Below are positions 41,973-50,935 of a DNA stretch of 58,418 nucleotides, in pieces. Positions within the stretch are counted from its first letter, which is position 1. The number at the start of each line of letters is the position of its first letter. Source of the DNA: an uncultured Opitutales bacterium (GTDB lineage Bacteria > Verrucomicrobiota > Verrucomicrobiia > Opitutales > Intestinicryptomonadaceae); assembly GCA_900548275.1 (NCBI GenBank), contig URJY01000009.1:1-58418 (forward strand), written 5' to 3'. The notes under the pieces are model-generated. The model was not told where the DNA came from. It saw only the letters and a list, made by a program, of their open reading frames with translations, and did no database searches. The translations under genes were made by a program, and so were the position numbers.

Positions 41973-43031
41973 ATGAAACTACACACAAAATTGACGCTCA
42001 TTTCGCTGTTGGCACTCCTCTGTGCGGCGGCGGCAAACGCTTCGATTCTCACGCTCAAAAACGGCGACAGAATCACGGGCAAGGTATCGTCCGCCAACGA
42101 CGCGCAGATGATTCTCGAAACACAGTTCGGGTCGATAACGATTCCCCGCTCGGAAATCAGCGCAATAAGCGACGACGCAAATTCGCCCACGGTCAGCCAG
42201 ACGGTCGCAGCCGAACCCGCGCCCGCTCCCGAAGCTCCCACGGCTTCGTCGGCAGCATCGGCGGAGGGCGACATTACCGCTCCCCCCGCAGTCGAAAAAG
42301 AACCGCAGTGGATTACCGACTACCGCAACTTCGTAAAGGAAAACTTCCCCGAAGGCTGGCAGTTCCGCCTGCGCGGCGGCTTGGAATACCGCCAGACGAC
42401 ATCGAAAGTCTTCTCGGTATACGGCGCGTTCGATACCAAAAAAGAGTGGGACTTGAACAAATTTTCCGCAACCGCCTACTATAACTACACACAAGAAACA
42501 AGCGTAAACGACGTAACCAGTACGACCCTCGACAAATGGGGTATCGATACCAACTTCCGCCGCGACTTCGACGAAACAAGCCATTGGTACGTGCAGAACA
42601 TCCTCAATTATAAGAAGGATATGGTCAAGGGCATCAAAGACCAAGTGGACGAGGCTGTTACGCTCGGTTATAGATTCGACTTCGAACGCTACGATCTGAC
42701 AATCGACATCGCCCCCGGTCCCGCTGTCCGCTACGTCAACGCCGACAACTTCGACACGAAATGGGTCATAATGGGCGTTCTCGCCGAAGACTTGGTTTGG
42801 AACATCAGCAAACTGCTCAATTTCGAACAAAACGCATACGTCGGTATGAACCTTACCAACAGCAACCAGTATTCGGCTTACCTCAAGCTCGGCTTGGTGC
42901 TGAAGGCGACCGACGTAATCGACATCGCACTCCGCTACTCGTACGAATACGACGCAGTCAACGCCACGACCGCACAGCGCGAGGAACAGCGTCTGCTGCT
43001 CTCGTTCGAAGCCCCCTTTAACTGGAAATAG
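41973..43031 (+). CDS. DUF481-family outer-membrane-type protein
   Basis: A 352-aa exported protein with a signal peptide (about 1-23, AAANA). A small Sm-like beta segment (ILTLKNGDRITGKV, 25-38) is followed by a Pro/Ala linker (about 70-108). The remainder is a DUF481-type amphipathic beta-barrel with alternating aromatic strands, ending in FEAPFNWK. Such proteins are probable outer-membrane barrels of unknown function (YdiY-like). It diverges from hpnH; the region between has AT-rich boxes (TATAAC, TATATT near 41930-41942) that may form its promoter. It lies 33 bp before the malate dehydrogenase gene, so co-transcription is possible. Confidence 0.82.
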   Translation: MKLHTKLTLISLLALLCAAAANASILTLKNGDRITGKVSSANDAQMILETQFGSITIPRSEISAISDDANSPTVSQTVAAEPAPAPEAPTASSAASAEGDITAPPAVEKEPQWITDYRNFVKENFPEGWQFRLRGGLEYRQTTSKVFSVYGAFDTKKEWDLNKFSATAYYNYTQETSVNDVTSTTLDKWGIDTNFRRDFDETSHWYVQNILNYKKDMVKGIKDQVDEAVTLGYRFDFERYDLTIDIAPGPAVRYVNADNFDTKWVIMGVLAEDLVWNISKLLNFEQNAYVGMNLTNSNQYSAYLKLGLVLKATDVIDIALRYSYEYDAVNATTAQREEQRLLLSFEAPFNWK

Positions 43032-43064
43032 TTTTAACTTAAAACAATCAACGCAAGACAAAAT

Positions 43065-44045
43065 ATGAAAGATCCTATTAAAATTGCAATCACAGGTGCC
43101 GCAGGTCAAATCGGCTATTCGCTGCTTTTTCGCATCGCAAGCGGCGCAATCTTCGGGCCCGAACAACCCGTCGATTTGAACCTCATCGAAATCGAACCCG
43201 GAATGAAGGCTCTGGCGGGCGTCAAGATGGAACTCGACGACTGCGCATTCCCGCTCCTCAACAAGGTCGTAACGACCTGCAATATGGACGAAGGCTTCTA
43301 CGGCGCAAACTGGGCGTTGCTCGTAGGTAGCGTACCCCGCAAGGCGGGTATGGAACGCGGCGATCTGCTCGGCATCAACGGCAAGATTTTCATCGGTCAG
43401 GGCAAGTCGATTGCCGCCAACGCCGCCGACGACATCCGCGTGCTCGTAGTGGGCAACCCCTGCAATACAAACTGCTGGACGGCAATGAAAAACGCCTCCA
43501 AGATTCCGTCGAACAGATGGTTCGCAATGACGCGCCTCGACGAAAACCGCGCAAAGGCACAGCTTGCCGAAAAGGCGGGCGTACACGTCAACGAAGTTTC
43601 GAATATGACAATCTGGGGCAACCACTCCTCGACTCAGTATCCCGACTTCTACAACGCGAAAATCGGCGGCAAACCCGCTCCCGAAGTCATCAAGGACGAA
43701 GCGTGGGTTAAGGATACATTCATCCCGACAGTGCAGAAACGCGGCGCGGCAGTCATCGCGGCACGCGGTCTTTCGAGCGCGGCAAGCGCGGCGAATGCGG
43801 CAATCGAAACAGTCCGCACACTCGTAACCCCCACAAAGGCGGGCGACTGGTTCAGCGTCGGCGTATGCTCCGACGGCAGCTACGGCACACCTGCAGGCAC
43901 GGTTACATCTCTGCCCATCCGCTCGAACGGCAAGGACTGGGAAGTGGTGCAGGGCATCGAACTGAACGAATTCGCAAAGGAAAAGATTGCCGCTTCCAAC
44001 AAGGAACTCTTGGAAGAACAGGCGGAAATCTCGAAATTGTTCTAA
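43065..44045 (+). CDS. mdh: Malate dehydrogenase
   Basis: A 326-aa NAD-dependent malate dehydrogenase of the MDH type 2 group. The Rossmann motif is GAAGQIGYSLLFRIA (11-25). The substrate-binding arginine loop is GSVPRKAGMER (88-98), VVGNPCNTNC follows, and the catalytic histidine is His187 in WGNHSSTQ, with MTRLDENRA just upstream. It converts malate and oxaloacetate in the cytoplasm (TCA cycle). The length fits the family (about 328). The start is an ATG preceded by an AT-rich leader without a clear Shine-Dalgarno sequence. A strong terminator follows. Confidence 0.96.
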   Translation: MKDPIKIAITGAAGQIGYSLLFRIASGAIFGPEQPVDLNLIEIEPGMKALAGVKMELDDCAFPLLNKVVTTCNMDEGFYGANWALLVGSVPRKAGMERGDLLGINGKIFIGQGKSIAANAADDIRVLVVGNPCNTNCWTAMKNASKIPSNRWFAMTRLDENRAKAQLAEKAGVHVNEVSNMTIWGNHSSTQYPDFYNAKIGGKPAPEVIKDEAWVKDTFIPTVQKRGAAVIAARGLSSAASAANAAIETVRTLVTPTKAGDWFSVGVCSDGSYGTPAGTVTSLPIRSNGKDWEVVQGIELNEFAKEKIAASNKELLEEQAEISKLF

Positions 44046-44127
44046 TAAGAGGCGGCAACAACTGAACTGCCCCACCCTAAAACAGGACAATAAAAGAAAC
44101 GCATTTTAGGCGATTCTTGATTTAACT

Positions 44128-44167
44128 AAAAGATGGCATCGATATTCTTTCGGTGCCATCTTTTTTA
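44128..44167 (+). terminator. Rho-independent terminator after mdh
   Basis: A 14-bp stem AAAAGATGGCATCG / CGGTGCCATCTTTT (one G-T pair) with a 9-base loop and a T-run to 44166. The upstream A-run makes it possibly bidirectional. Confidence 0.9.
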
Positions 44168-44593
44168 GTGCCCACCACAGGGCTATCCCCGCTGTCTGCT
44201 TTATTCCGATTTCCCGCTTCACGCCCGAAAATATTTTTCTGTTCTCCCGTATGCAAAACGACCTCTTTAGGTTTTGTCGTAGCGGTACTTAAAACAGTTG
44301 CAATACCCCGCTTTATTCGCGTTAGCTTCCCGCAAAAGACAACACAAACTTATCTATCCAATTATACCCTGTAAATAACTCCGCAACGGGGTATTCCGTT
44401 TACAATTTATTGCAGAGGGGTACAACGTTATTACGCGAGTTTCGCATCAAGACTTGCGGCGAAAAGCCCTTATGTTTATTCGCTTGGTGTTGGGCTACGC
44501 TTGGTGTGGGAGCGTTGCGGGAGGGGGTAAACATCCTTTGGCGGCGAGCTTTTTTATTGTAATGGGGCGCGGGTTGTGTTGTAGTTTTATTAT
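44168..44593 (-). other. Intergenic region upstream of argH with a decayed-looking open frame
   Basis: There is no convincing gene. On the minus strand a frame reads VVPLCNKL, one stop, then TEYPVAELFTGYNWIDKF and further residues before another stop, over about 44330-44460, which may be a translated repeat or decayed gene. An inverted pair AATACCCCG / CGGGGTATT lies near 44291 and 44386. Just upstream of argH the sequence is T-rich with no clear promoter pair. Confidence 0.35.
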
Positions 44594-46015
44594 ATGAAAA
44601 ATGATGTGAAGCAATCTCAGGCAAGTTGGGGCGGTCGGTTTTCCGAAGCCCCCAGCGATTTGATGTTGCGCTTTAGCGAGTCCGTCTCTTTCGACAAGCT
44701 CCTTGCGCGTTTCGACATTCAGGGCTCTACTGCCCACGCCAAAATGCTCGCAAAAACGGGTATCATTTCCAAAACGGAGTGTTCGCGCATCGTTGCGGGG
44801 CTTGCGAAAATTTTAAAGAGAATCGAAGCGGGCGAATTTCAGTGGGACACGTCCCTCGAGGATGTACATATGAACATCGAGCAGGCTCTCACCAAGGAAG
44901 TTCCCGAGGCTGCCAAGCTCCACACTGCCCGCAGTCGAAACGACCAAGTGGCAACCGATATGCGTCTGTTTTTCAAGTATGCCTGCGGAGAGGTCGAAAA
45001 AAAGCTCGAGAAGTTGTTGCGTGTGCTTGTCGATTTTGCCGCCGCGAACAGGAAAATCTACATTGCCGGCTACACGCACTTGCAGCGGGCGCAGCCCGTC
45101 AGTGCGGCGCACCACATTTTGGCTTGGGTCGAGATGTTTGCGCGCGATGTCGAGCGAATCCGTTTTGCCGCCGAAGCCGCCAATGTTTCGCCGCTCGGCA
45201 GCGGTGCGATTGCGGGCACTACGCTTCCCATCGACCGTCTCGAGACGGCGCGGCTGCTCGGTTTTGTCGATTCCGAAAGCGGCGACCCCGTGGTAACGGG
45301 CAACAGTATGGACGCGGTTGCCGACCGCGACCTGTTCCTTGAGTTCGCCTTTGCGTGTGCGACAATCGGCGTGCACCTTTCGCGCGTGTCTGAGGACATC
45401 ATCATTTGGAATACGTCGGAATTCGCATTTGTGTCGCTGCCCGACACGTTCACGACGGGTTCTTCGCTTATGCCGCAGAAGAAAAACCCCGATTCGTTCG
45501 AGCTTATGCGCGGAAAGTCGGCGCGTTTAATCGGCAATTTGCAGACGCTTTTCACGCTCGTGAAAGGACTTCCGCTGACCTACAACCGCGACTTGCAGGA
45601 GGACAAACCGCCGATTTTCGACTCCTTCGCCCAAGTGTGCGTGTGTCTCGACGTGCTCGCCGAGTGCGCCAAGAAAATCAAGTTCCGCAAGGACAAGTGC
45701 GACGCCGCGGTTTCCGACCCCCTTCTGCTCGCGACCGATTTGGCGGACTACTTTGTAATGCGCGGCGTGCCGTTCCGCAAGGCGCACCATTATGTGGGCG
45801 AAATCGTCGCGCTTTCCGAGCGCAAAAAAACGCCGATAGACAAGCTCGACGACGCCGACATTTTCGCGATTTGCGACAAGGCCGACGAATCGTGGCGTTC
45901 GGTTTTCAATCTCGACAGGGCGTTTGCGATGCGCGAGAAAATCGGCATGCCGGGGGCGAAGCAGATAGAGGCGCAGATTGCCGCGTGGCGCGGTACATTC
46001 AAAAAGTCTAAGTAG
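44594..46015 (+). CDS. argH: Argininosuccinate lyase
   Basis: A 473-aa enzyme of the fumarase/aspartase superfamily that splits argininosuccinate into arginine and fumarate. The N-terminal WGGRFSEAPSD is typical of ArgH. The superfamily signature SSLMPQKKNPD is near 289-299, and TARSRNDQVATD and HLQRAQPV are further conserved stretches. The length is as expected (about 460). Its TAG stop is 1 bp before the obg start, so the two are translationally close. Together with argA at 56903 it shows arginine biosynthesis in this genome. Confidence 0.96.
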   Translation: MKNDVKQSQASWGGRFSEAPSDLMLRFSESVSFDKLLARFDIQGSTAHAKMLAKTGIISKTECSRIVAGLAKILKRIEAGEFQWDTSLEDVHMNIEQALTKEVPEAAKLHTARSRNDQVATDMRLFFKYACGEVEKKLEKLLRVLVDFAAANRKIYIAGYTHLQRAQPVSAAHHILAWVEMFARDVERIRFAAEAANVSPLGSGAIAGTTLPIDRLETARLLGFVDSESGDPVVTGNSMDAVADRDLFLEFAFACATIGVHLSRVSEDIIIWNTSEFAFVSLPDTFTTGSSLMPQKKNPDSFELMRGKSARLIGNLQTLFTLVKGLPLTYNRDLQEDKPPIFDSFAQVCVCLDVLAECAKKIKFRKDKCDAAVSDPLLLATDLADYFVMRGVPFRKAHHYVGEIVALSERKKTPIDKLDDADIFAICDKADESWRSVFNLDRAFAMREKIGMPGAKQIEAQIAAWRGTFKKSK

Positions 46016-46016
46016 T

Positions 46017-47027
46017 ATGTTTGTTGACGAAGCGATAGTTTATTTGAGGGCGGGCGACGGCGGCAAGGGCTGTGCGGGTTTCCGCCGCGAGAAGTTCATA
46101 CCGCTCGGCGGGCCCGACGGCGGCGACGGCGGCAAGGGCGGCGACGTGTGGGCTGTCGGCGACGAAAATGTCGGCGATTTGGAACGCTATCAATTTACGC
46201 CCAGTCTTTCAGCCGAAAACGGCGGCAAGGGCGCGGGCAGGCTCAAAACGGGCGCGTCGGGCAAAGACGCCGAACTGCGCGTTCCCCCCGGCACTATAAT
46301 TTACAGCACCGAGACTGGCGCGTTTGTCGCCGAAGTTCTGCGCCACGGCGAGCGCATATTGCTGCTTCGCGGCGGCAGGGGCGGCTTGGGCAACGTCCAC
46401 TTCAAAAGCTCGGTAAACCGCGCTCCGCGCCAGTTTACGTACGGCGGCGAGGGCGAATCGGGCGAGTTCAAGCTCGTGCTCAAGACTATCGCAGACGCGG
46501 GAATGGTGGGCTTTCCGAATGCGGGGAAGTCGTCGCTTGTCTCGCTGCTTACGCCCGCGCGTCCGAAAATCGGCGCGTATCCGTTCACCACTTTGCACGT
46601 CAACATCGGCACGCTGAAATATCCCGACAGGTACGAGGTTTTGAAGCTTGCCGACATTCCCGGTCTCGTGGTCGGCGCGAGCGAAAACAAGGGGCTTGGA
46701 CACAAGTTTCTGCGCCACATCGAGCGTTGCAAGGTTCTTGTTCTGCTTATCGATATGGCGGGTACGGACGGACGCAAGCCTGCGGACGACTACAAAAATC
46801 TGGTCGCCGAACTTTCGCTGTATTCGGAGGAGCTTACGAAAAAGCCGATAATCGTTGCGGCGAACAAGATGGACGAACCCGCGGCGGTCAAGAATCTGAA
46901 AGCCTTTGTCAAAAAATATCCGCAGCTCGACGTAATCCCGATTTCCTGCCTGTCGGAAGAGGGCATTCCGCGCCTGAAAGAGGAAATCTACGACCAATGC
47001 AAAAAATCGTATTCGGCTCAAGTATAA
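46017..47027 (+). CDS. obg: GTPase Obg/CgtA
   Basis: A 336-aa ribosome-associated GTPase involved in 50S assembly. The glycine-rich Obg fold occupies about 1-157, with repeated GGxGGxGG-type runs such as GGPDGGDGGKGGD. The G domain has G1 GFPNAGKSS, G3 DIPGL and G4 AANKMDE. The protein ends soon after the G domain, so the C-terminal OCT domain of some Obg proteins is absent. The frame is open from within argH, but homology begins at MFVDEAIVYL, 1 bp after the argH stop. Confidence 0.95.
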   Translation: MFVDEAIVYLRAGDGGKGCAGFRREKFIPLGGPDGGDGGKGGDVWAVGDENVGDLERYQFTPSLSAENGGKGAGRLKTGASGKDAELRVPPGTIIYSTETGAFVAEVLRHGERILLLRGGRGGLGNVHFKSSVNRAPRQFTYGGEGESGEFKLVLKTIADAGMVGFPNAGKSSLVSLLTPARPKIGAYPFTTLHVNIGTLKYPDRYEVLKLADIPGLVVGASENKGLGHKFLRHIERCKVLVLLIDMAGTDGRKPADDYKNLVAELSLYSEELTKKPIIVAANKMDEPAAVKNLKAFVKKYPQLDVIPISCLSEEGIPRLKEEIYDQCKKSYSAQV

Positions 47028-47068
47028 ATTTGACAATCGCAGAGCGGACTACTACCGTATTCGCATAG

Positions 47069-47752
47069 ATGAATATTTACGGCTTTACACCCCAACCCAT
47101 CCCCCGAAAAACCTACGCCGCAAAGAAGGCGTTCACGCTTGTCGAAATCCTGATTGTCATCGGGATTATCGCGTTGCTTATGGGGCTTACCACCCAAATG
47201 CTCGGCACGGTCAGCGCGTCGCAGGGGCGCGCCCGCGCGAAGTCGGAGCTTGCTATTATCGCCTCGGGGCTCGAGGCGTTCGCGGGCAAATACGGCGGCT
47301 ATCCGCGCCTTAGCTGCGCGGGCGACGAAAAGAACGCCGCGGGCAACCTCTACAAGTGCCTTGTCGGTAAAATGATTTTGCGTCTCGACGACGGGCAGGT
47401 TGTTATGGCGGATGTCGGCACGAACCGCAAGCCGCTTCTCGACGCCTCCAAGCTCCACATTTGCGACCCCGTCGATCCCGTGTTGCCCGACGTAGACCCC
47501 GAAAAGAACGGCGTGTATTTCGGCGACCCGTGGAACGAACCCTATCTTTATTTCTTCGATACGACTTCGTATGTGACGAACGAGGAAAACACTACGTGGC
47601 GTTCGCCGAGCTTCATTCTGCTCTCGAAGGGTGCGGACGCAAAGGCAAAGGAAGTCCGCTCGATGTATACCACGGGCATCATTCCTGACGACGAGGAGTA
47701 CAGACTTCCCGAAGAGAACATCGACAACATCATATTCGGACGCGACGACTAA
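47069..47752 (+). CDS. Type II secretion-type pseudopilin, GspG-like 1
   Basis: A 227-aa prepilin-like protein with a 20-residue leader and the prepilin peptidase site KKAFTLVEILIVIGIIALL (Ala rather than the usual Gly at -1, Glu at +5). After the N-terminal helix the globular part resembles GspG major pseudopilins (SELAIIASGLEAFAGKYGGYP). It is first of five consecutive pseudopilin genes. A TTGACA box lies 38 bases upstream, within the gap after obg. Pseudopilins form the short pilus of type II secretion or similar machines; the motor, platform and secretin are not in the window. Confidence 0.85.
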   Translation: MNIYGFTPQPIPRKTYAAKKAFTLVEILIVIGIIALLMGLTTQMLGTVSASQGRARAKSELAIIASGLEAFAGKYGGYPRLSCAGDEKNAAGNLYKCLVGKMILRLDDGQVVMADVGTNRKPLLDASKLHICDPVDPVLPDVDPEKNGVYFGDPWNEPYLYFFDTTSYVTNEENTTWRSPSFILLSKGADAKAKEVRSMYTTGIIPDDEEYRLPEENIDNIIFGRDD

Positions 47753-47831
47753 TCCGCGCGTCCTGCATTTTCGCACATTCAGCCGCCCGCTTGGGCAAAA
47801 CTCGGTAAAAATTTAAAAAAAAGGATAGAAA

Positions 47832-48455
47832 ATGAAAAACGGTAAAAAAGCCTTCACACTTGTCGAACTGATGATTGTAATCGCCATTATCGGCGTATTG
47901 GTCGGTATGCTCACCCCGATGATTTCGGGCGCACAGAAAAGGGCGTTGGCGACCACCTCGAAAACCCTGTTCTCGAATATGGCGAGCGCGCTCGAACGCT
48001 ATCAGGGCGAATACGGCTACTACCCCGCGTTCCTGACTTCGCGCGACAGAACAAACCTCGCAAACGACAACTTCTCGGAGGGTATGATTAAGGCCCTCAC
48101 GGGCAAGACGGCGGAAGGCGGCAAGCTTTCGCAAAGCGACCGCAGGGAATACAACCGCCGCGCGCGCAATTTCATCGACATCAAATCGTCCGACATCGTA
48201 AAGAAAGACGGCAAGTGGATGCTCGTAGACAGCTTCGGCAACCCCAACATCTACGTCTGTGTCGACGCAGACAACGACGGCTTCATCAAGAGCGGCTTCC
48301 CGACAATCGCCGACGGCTTCACGACTACCGCAATCAAGGAAATCGTTCCCAATCCCGCGGCTGGCATCCGCGCTAAGGTGATTATTTTCACCCTCAAGAA
48401 AGACTCCAAGAGCGCGACCGCCGACTTCAGCTCCGAAGACATCTTCACTTGGTAA
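47832..48455 (+). CDS. Type II secretion-type pseudopilin, GspG-like 2
   Basis: A 207-aa prepilin-like protein with a short 7-residue leader (cleavage KKA / FTLVELMIV) and a GspG-like globular part (LFSNMASALERYQGEYGYYP). The position after the helix and the DNDGF segment (near 155) fit a calcium-binding or major-pseudopilin-like fold, though this is not certain. AAGGA lies 7 bases before the ATG. It is second in the five-gene cassette. Having two GspG-like proteins suggests that one may be the main pilin. Confidence 0.85.
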   Translation: MKNGKKAFTLVELMIVIAIIGVLVGMLTPMISGAQKRALATTSKTLFSNMASALERYQGEYGYYPAFLTSRDRTNLANDNFSEGMIKALTGKTAEGGKLSQSDRREYNRRARNFIDIKSSDIVKKDGKWMLVDSFGNPNIYVCVDADNDGFIKSGFPTIADGFTTTAIKEIVPNPAAGIRAKVIIFTLKKDSKSATADFSSEDIFTW

Positions 48456-48477
48456 TTTTTCCCAACCCTTTCAGACT

Positions 48478-49185
48478 ATGCGTTCCCACAGAACAGGATT
48501 TACGCTCATCGAAATGCTCGTGGTCATCGCGATTATTTCGGTGCTTTCGATGGGCATATCTATGCTGAATATGAAAGACTCGTCGCAGGCGGCATACTCC
48601 GCTCAGCAGTCTCTCATAACCGCCTTCTACGAAGCGCGCGTAGCGGCTTTGCAAAAGCAGACCGATGTCCGCGTGATTATTTACAGAGGCCCCGACCGTC
48701 CGCGCAGGCTCAGGCAGGTGGGCGTAATCTACCGCTCGAAAGGCCGCGAGGATATGGAGCTTGGGTGGGTCGCTCTCAACGACGGCTTCATTATGCCGCA
48801 GAACGTTTTCTTCGTTCCGCCCGAAGCCGACTTCGACAAGTTCGTGAAAGCGGGCAAAGACGTAGAGGCTGGCGAAATCTTCAAAAGCACGTTCAATAAC
48901 GGCTACACTGGCGCGTACGAAGTCGTCAACATCGGCACGTTCCCGAGCCGCCAGCCCGAATCGCTCACGGAAGGCAGCGGCGACTGGTATTCGTACAAGT
49001 TCTCGGGCGACGGGCTTTCGCTCAACCCCGGGGCGCACGTAATGCTTGCGATGGGCAGAATGGACGCCGACGGCACGTATATTATAGACAATCCGTACTC
49101 GCAGGTGGGCTTCGTAATCCGTCTGCTCGGGCACACAATTCCGTTCTCGGGCTACGACGAAATGGAGGAGACAATTTCGAAATAA
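48478..49185 (+). CDS. Type II secretion-type pseudopilin, GspH-like
   Basis: A 235-aa prepilin-like protein with leader MRSHRTG and cleavage G / FTLIEMLVVIAII, the standard prepilin peptidase site. The N-terminal helix is followed by AAYSAQQSLITAFYEARVAALQ, a pattern seen in GspH minor pseudopilins. The rest is beta-rich. It is third in the cassette, 22 bp after its neighbour. The H-type assignment is by order and pattern only. Confidence 0.78.
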   Translation: MRSHRTGFTLIEMLVVIAIISVLSMGISMLNMKDSSQAAYSAQQSLITAFYEARVAALQKQTDVRVIIYRGPDRPRRLRQVGVIYRSKGREDMELGWVALNDGFIMPQNVFFVPPEADFDKFVKAGKDVEAGEIFKSTFNNGYTGAYEVVNIGTFPSRQPESLTEGSGDWYSYKFSGDGLSLNPGAHVMLAMGRMDADGTYIIDNPYSQVGFVIRLLGHTIPFSGYDEMEETISK

Positions 49186-49194
49186 TTTTCGGTT

Positions 49195-49824
49195 ATGAAA
49201 AAATCATTTCTCAACGCAAAAAAGAAGGCGTTTACGCTCGTCGAAGTTATGCTTGCGGTGGGCGTCATTGCGGTTTCAATCACCTCGATGATAGGTCTTT
49301 TGGGCGCGATTACCGCAAACATCACGCAAATCAGACACCAACAAAAGGCGGCAAGCTGCGTAACGCAAATGGAAACGGTTCTGCGCACGAAGCGTTTCGA
49401 CGACGTTTTCAGATGGGTCTCGAACCCCTCGCAGCCGTACGTTGTCTATTTCTGGGACGAATATCAAAACCCCGACGACCCCGACAACACAAGCCTTGTG
49501 CCCCGCTGTTCCGAAGACGAGGGTGCGGTGCCGAATATGCCGCCCTCGACCGACACGCTTCAGAATATCGACGGCGACATTTACAGGGTGAACTTGTCGC
49601 TCTACCAGAACGGTCTCAAGGGCGAAAAAGTGAGACTGGGCGACGAAACCGAATACGGCGGCGGTTCGGTCGGCGGCGACCCGTCTTCGTACGCGCTTTC
49701 CTATCTGCCCCTTACAATCGAAGTCTTCGCCGAACCGCGGCAGGACATCACAAGAGGGATGGGCGACGCAAAGGTAAACGAGGAACGCAGAATATTCCAA
49801 GGCGTAATCACTAAATTGCGATAA
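49195..49824 (+). CDS. Type II secretion-type pseudopilin, GspI-like
   Basis: A 209-aa prepilin-like protein with leader MKKSFLNAKKKA and cleavage A / FTLVEVMLAVGVIAVS. The short helix and the following ITQIRHQQKAASCVTQMETVLR suggest a GspI-type minor pseudopilin. It lies 9 bp after the GspH-like gene and 1 bp before the GspJ-like gene, so expression is almost certainly coupled. Confidence 0.76.
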   Translation: MKKSFLNAKKKAFTLVEVMLAVGVIAVSITSMIGLLGAITANITQIRHQQKAASCVTQMETVLRTKRFDDVFRWVSNPSQPYVVYFWDEYQNPDDPDNTSLVPRCSEDEGAVPNMPPSTDTLQNIDGDIYRVNLSLYQNGLKGEKVRLGDETEYGGGSVGGDPSSYALSYLPLTIEVFAEPRQDITRGMGDAKVNEERRIFQGVITKLR

Positions 49825-49825
49825 A

Positions 49826-50935
49826 ATGAAAAACATCAAAAAAGCTTTTACCCTCGTCGAAATTATGGCGGCAAGTGCCATAATGACGATAATAGTTCTT
49901 GCCGTTCTGAGCGTAACTACGAACATCCTAAACACTTGGAACAGAGCAAGCGGCGAGTTGAAAAACAACTTCGACGGCACGGTCGTCGGGAAAATCCTGC
50001 AGGACGACTTCGAAAGCATAATGATAAAAAAAGACGGCAGGGCGTGGTTTCAGATTGACTATCCCGAATCGGTCAGCGTGTTGACGGGTACGAACTACCT
50101 CGATACAACGCCGCTCAAACCGCCGGAAATTATGTTCTACTCGTCCACGACGCTCCGCCCGCGCTACACGCGCGAGCAAATTTCGGCGGCAAATCAGGAC
50201 GACACCGAGCGCGCAAAGCAGGCAATTCCAATCCCCGGTAGCGTCTGCGCAATCAAATATCAGCTTGCTGTCAAAAGCCCGTTTATGGCGGCTTCGTCCG
50301 ACTCGAGCGGCAACGAAACCCAGTACAACGCGTTCTTCGGTCTCTACCGCACGGTAATCGACCCTCGTTCGACCGTTCTCGAAGCGATGGGCGACACTGT
50401 TCAGGGCTACTCGAGCGACCCAAATTCGGAGGCTTTCAAGTACGCGCTTTCGAGCAACCTCTGGCAGAAATCGTGTGCGGTTATCGACGAACAGGGCATA
50501 GAACAGCCTGGGCAGGACTTGCGCGGGTGGGCTCTCGCGCCCGAAAATCTGCTCGTTATGAATGTGGTGGATTTCCGCGTAACTTTGGGCGTTTTCTACA
50601 AAAATCCGAGCGGCGGCATTAACGAACCCGAGTACAAAGTTGCGTTCATCCCCCCGGGAACGCCCGTAACAATCGGTCCGAGGATTTTGGCTTCGAATGC
50701 GTACGGCATAGGTTCGGGCGGCGGCAAGTATCCCGTCGAATCGTCGCTTGTCGAAAACGGATTTCTGGCGTTCGCCGACTTCTCGATTACTTTCATTTCC
50801 GATACGGGCGCAAAGGAAATGCGCAACTTAATAAAGACTGGCAACTTGACGCTTGAAGAGTACAAACGCCTTATTACACAGTACGGAAACACCGTAACAA
50901 AACGCGTGCAATTTATGGCTGAACCGTTGCTATGA
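49826..50935 (+). CDS. Type II secretion-type pseudopilin, GspJ-like
   Basis: A 369-aa prepilin-like protein with leader MKNIKKA and cleavage A / FTLVEIMAASAIMTII. It is longer than typical GspJ (about 200) because of an extended globular part. A GspJ-type assignment follows from order, size and the DFESIMIKKDGRAWFQ segment after the helix. It overlaps the next gene by 4 bases (ATGA), which suggests translational coupling. No GspK homologue was seen. Confidence 0.74.
   Translation: MKNIKKAFTLVEIMAASAIMTIIVLAVLSVTTNILNTWNRASGELKNNFDGTVVGKILQDDFESIMIKKDGRAWFQIDYPESVSVLTGTNYLDTTPLKPPEIMFYSSTTLRPRYTREQISAANQDDTERAKQAIPIPGSVCAIKYQLAVKSPFMAASSDSSGNETQYNAFFGLYRTVIDPRSTVLEAMGDTVQGYSSDPNSEAFKYALSSNLWQKSCAVIDEQGIEQPGQDLRGWALAPENLLVMNVVDFRVTLGVFYKNPSGGINEPEYKVAFIPPGTPVTIGPRILASNAYGIGSGGGKYPVESSLVENGFLAFADFSITFISDTGAKEMRNLIKTGNLTLEEYKRLITQYGNTVTKRVQFMAEPLL

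Noticed and set aside
44153..44374. A 73-codon plus-strand frame after the mdh terminator
   Set aside because: It starts inside the terminator and has no similarity or ribosome site.
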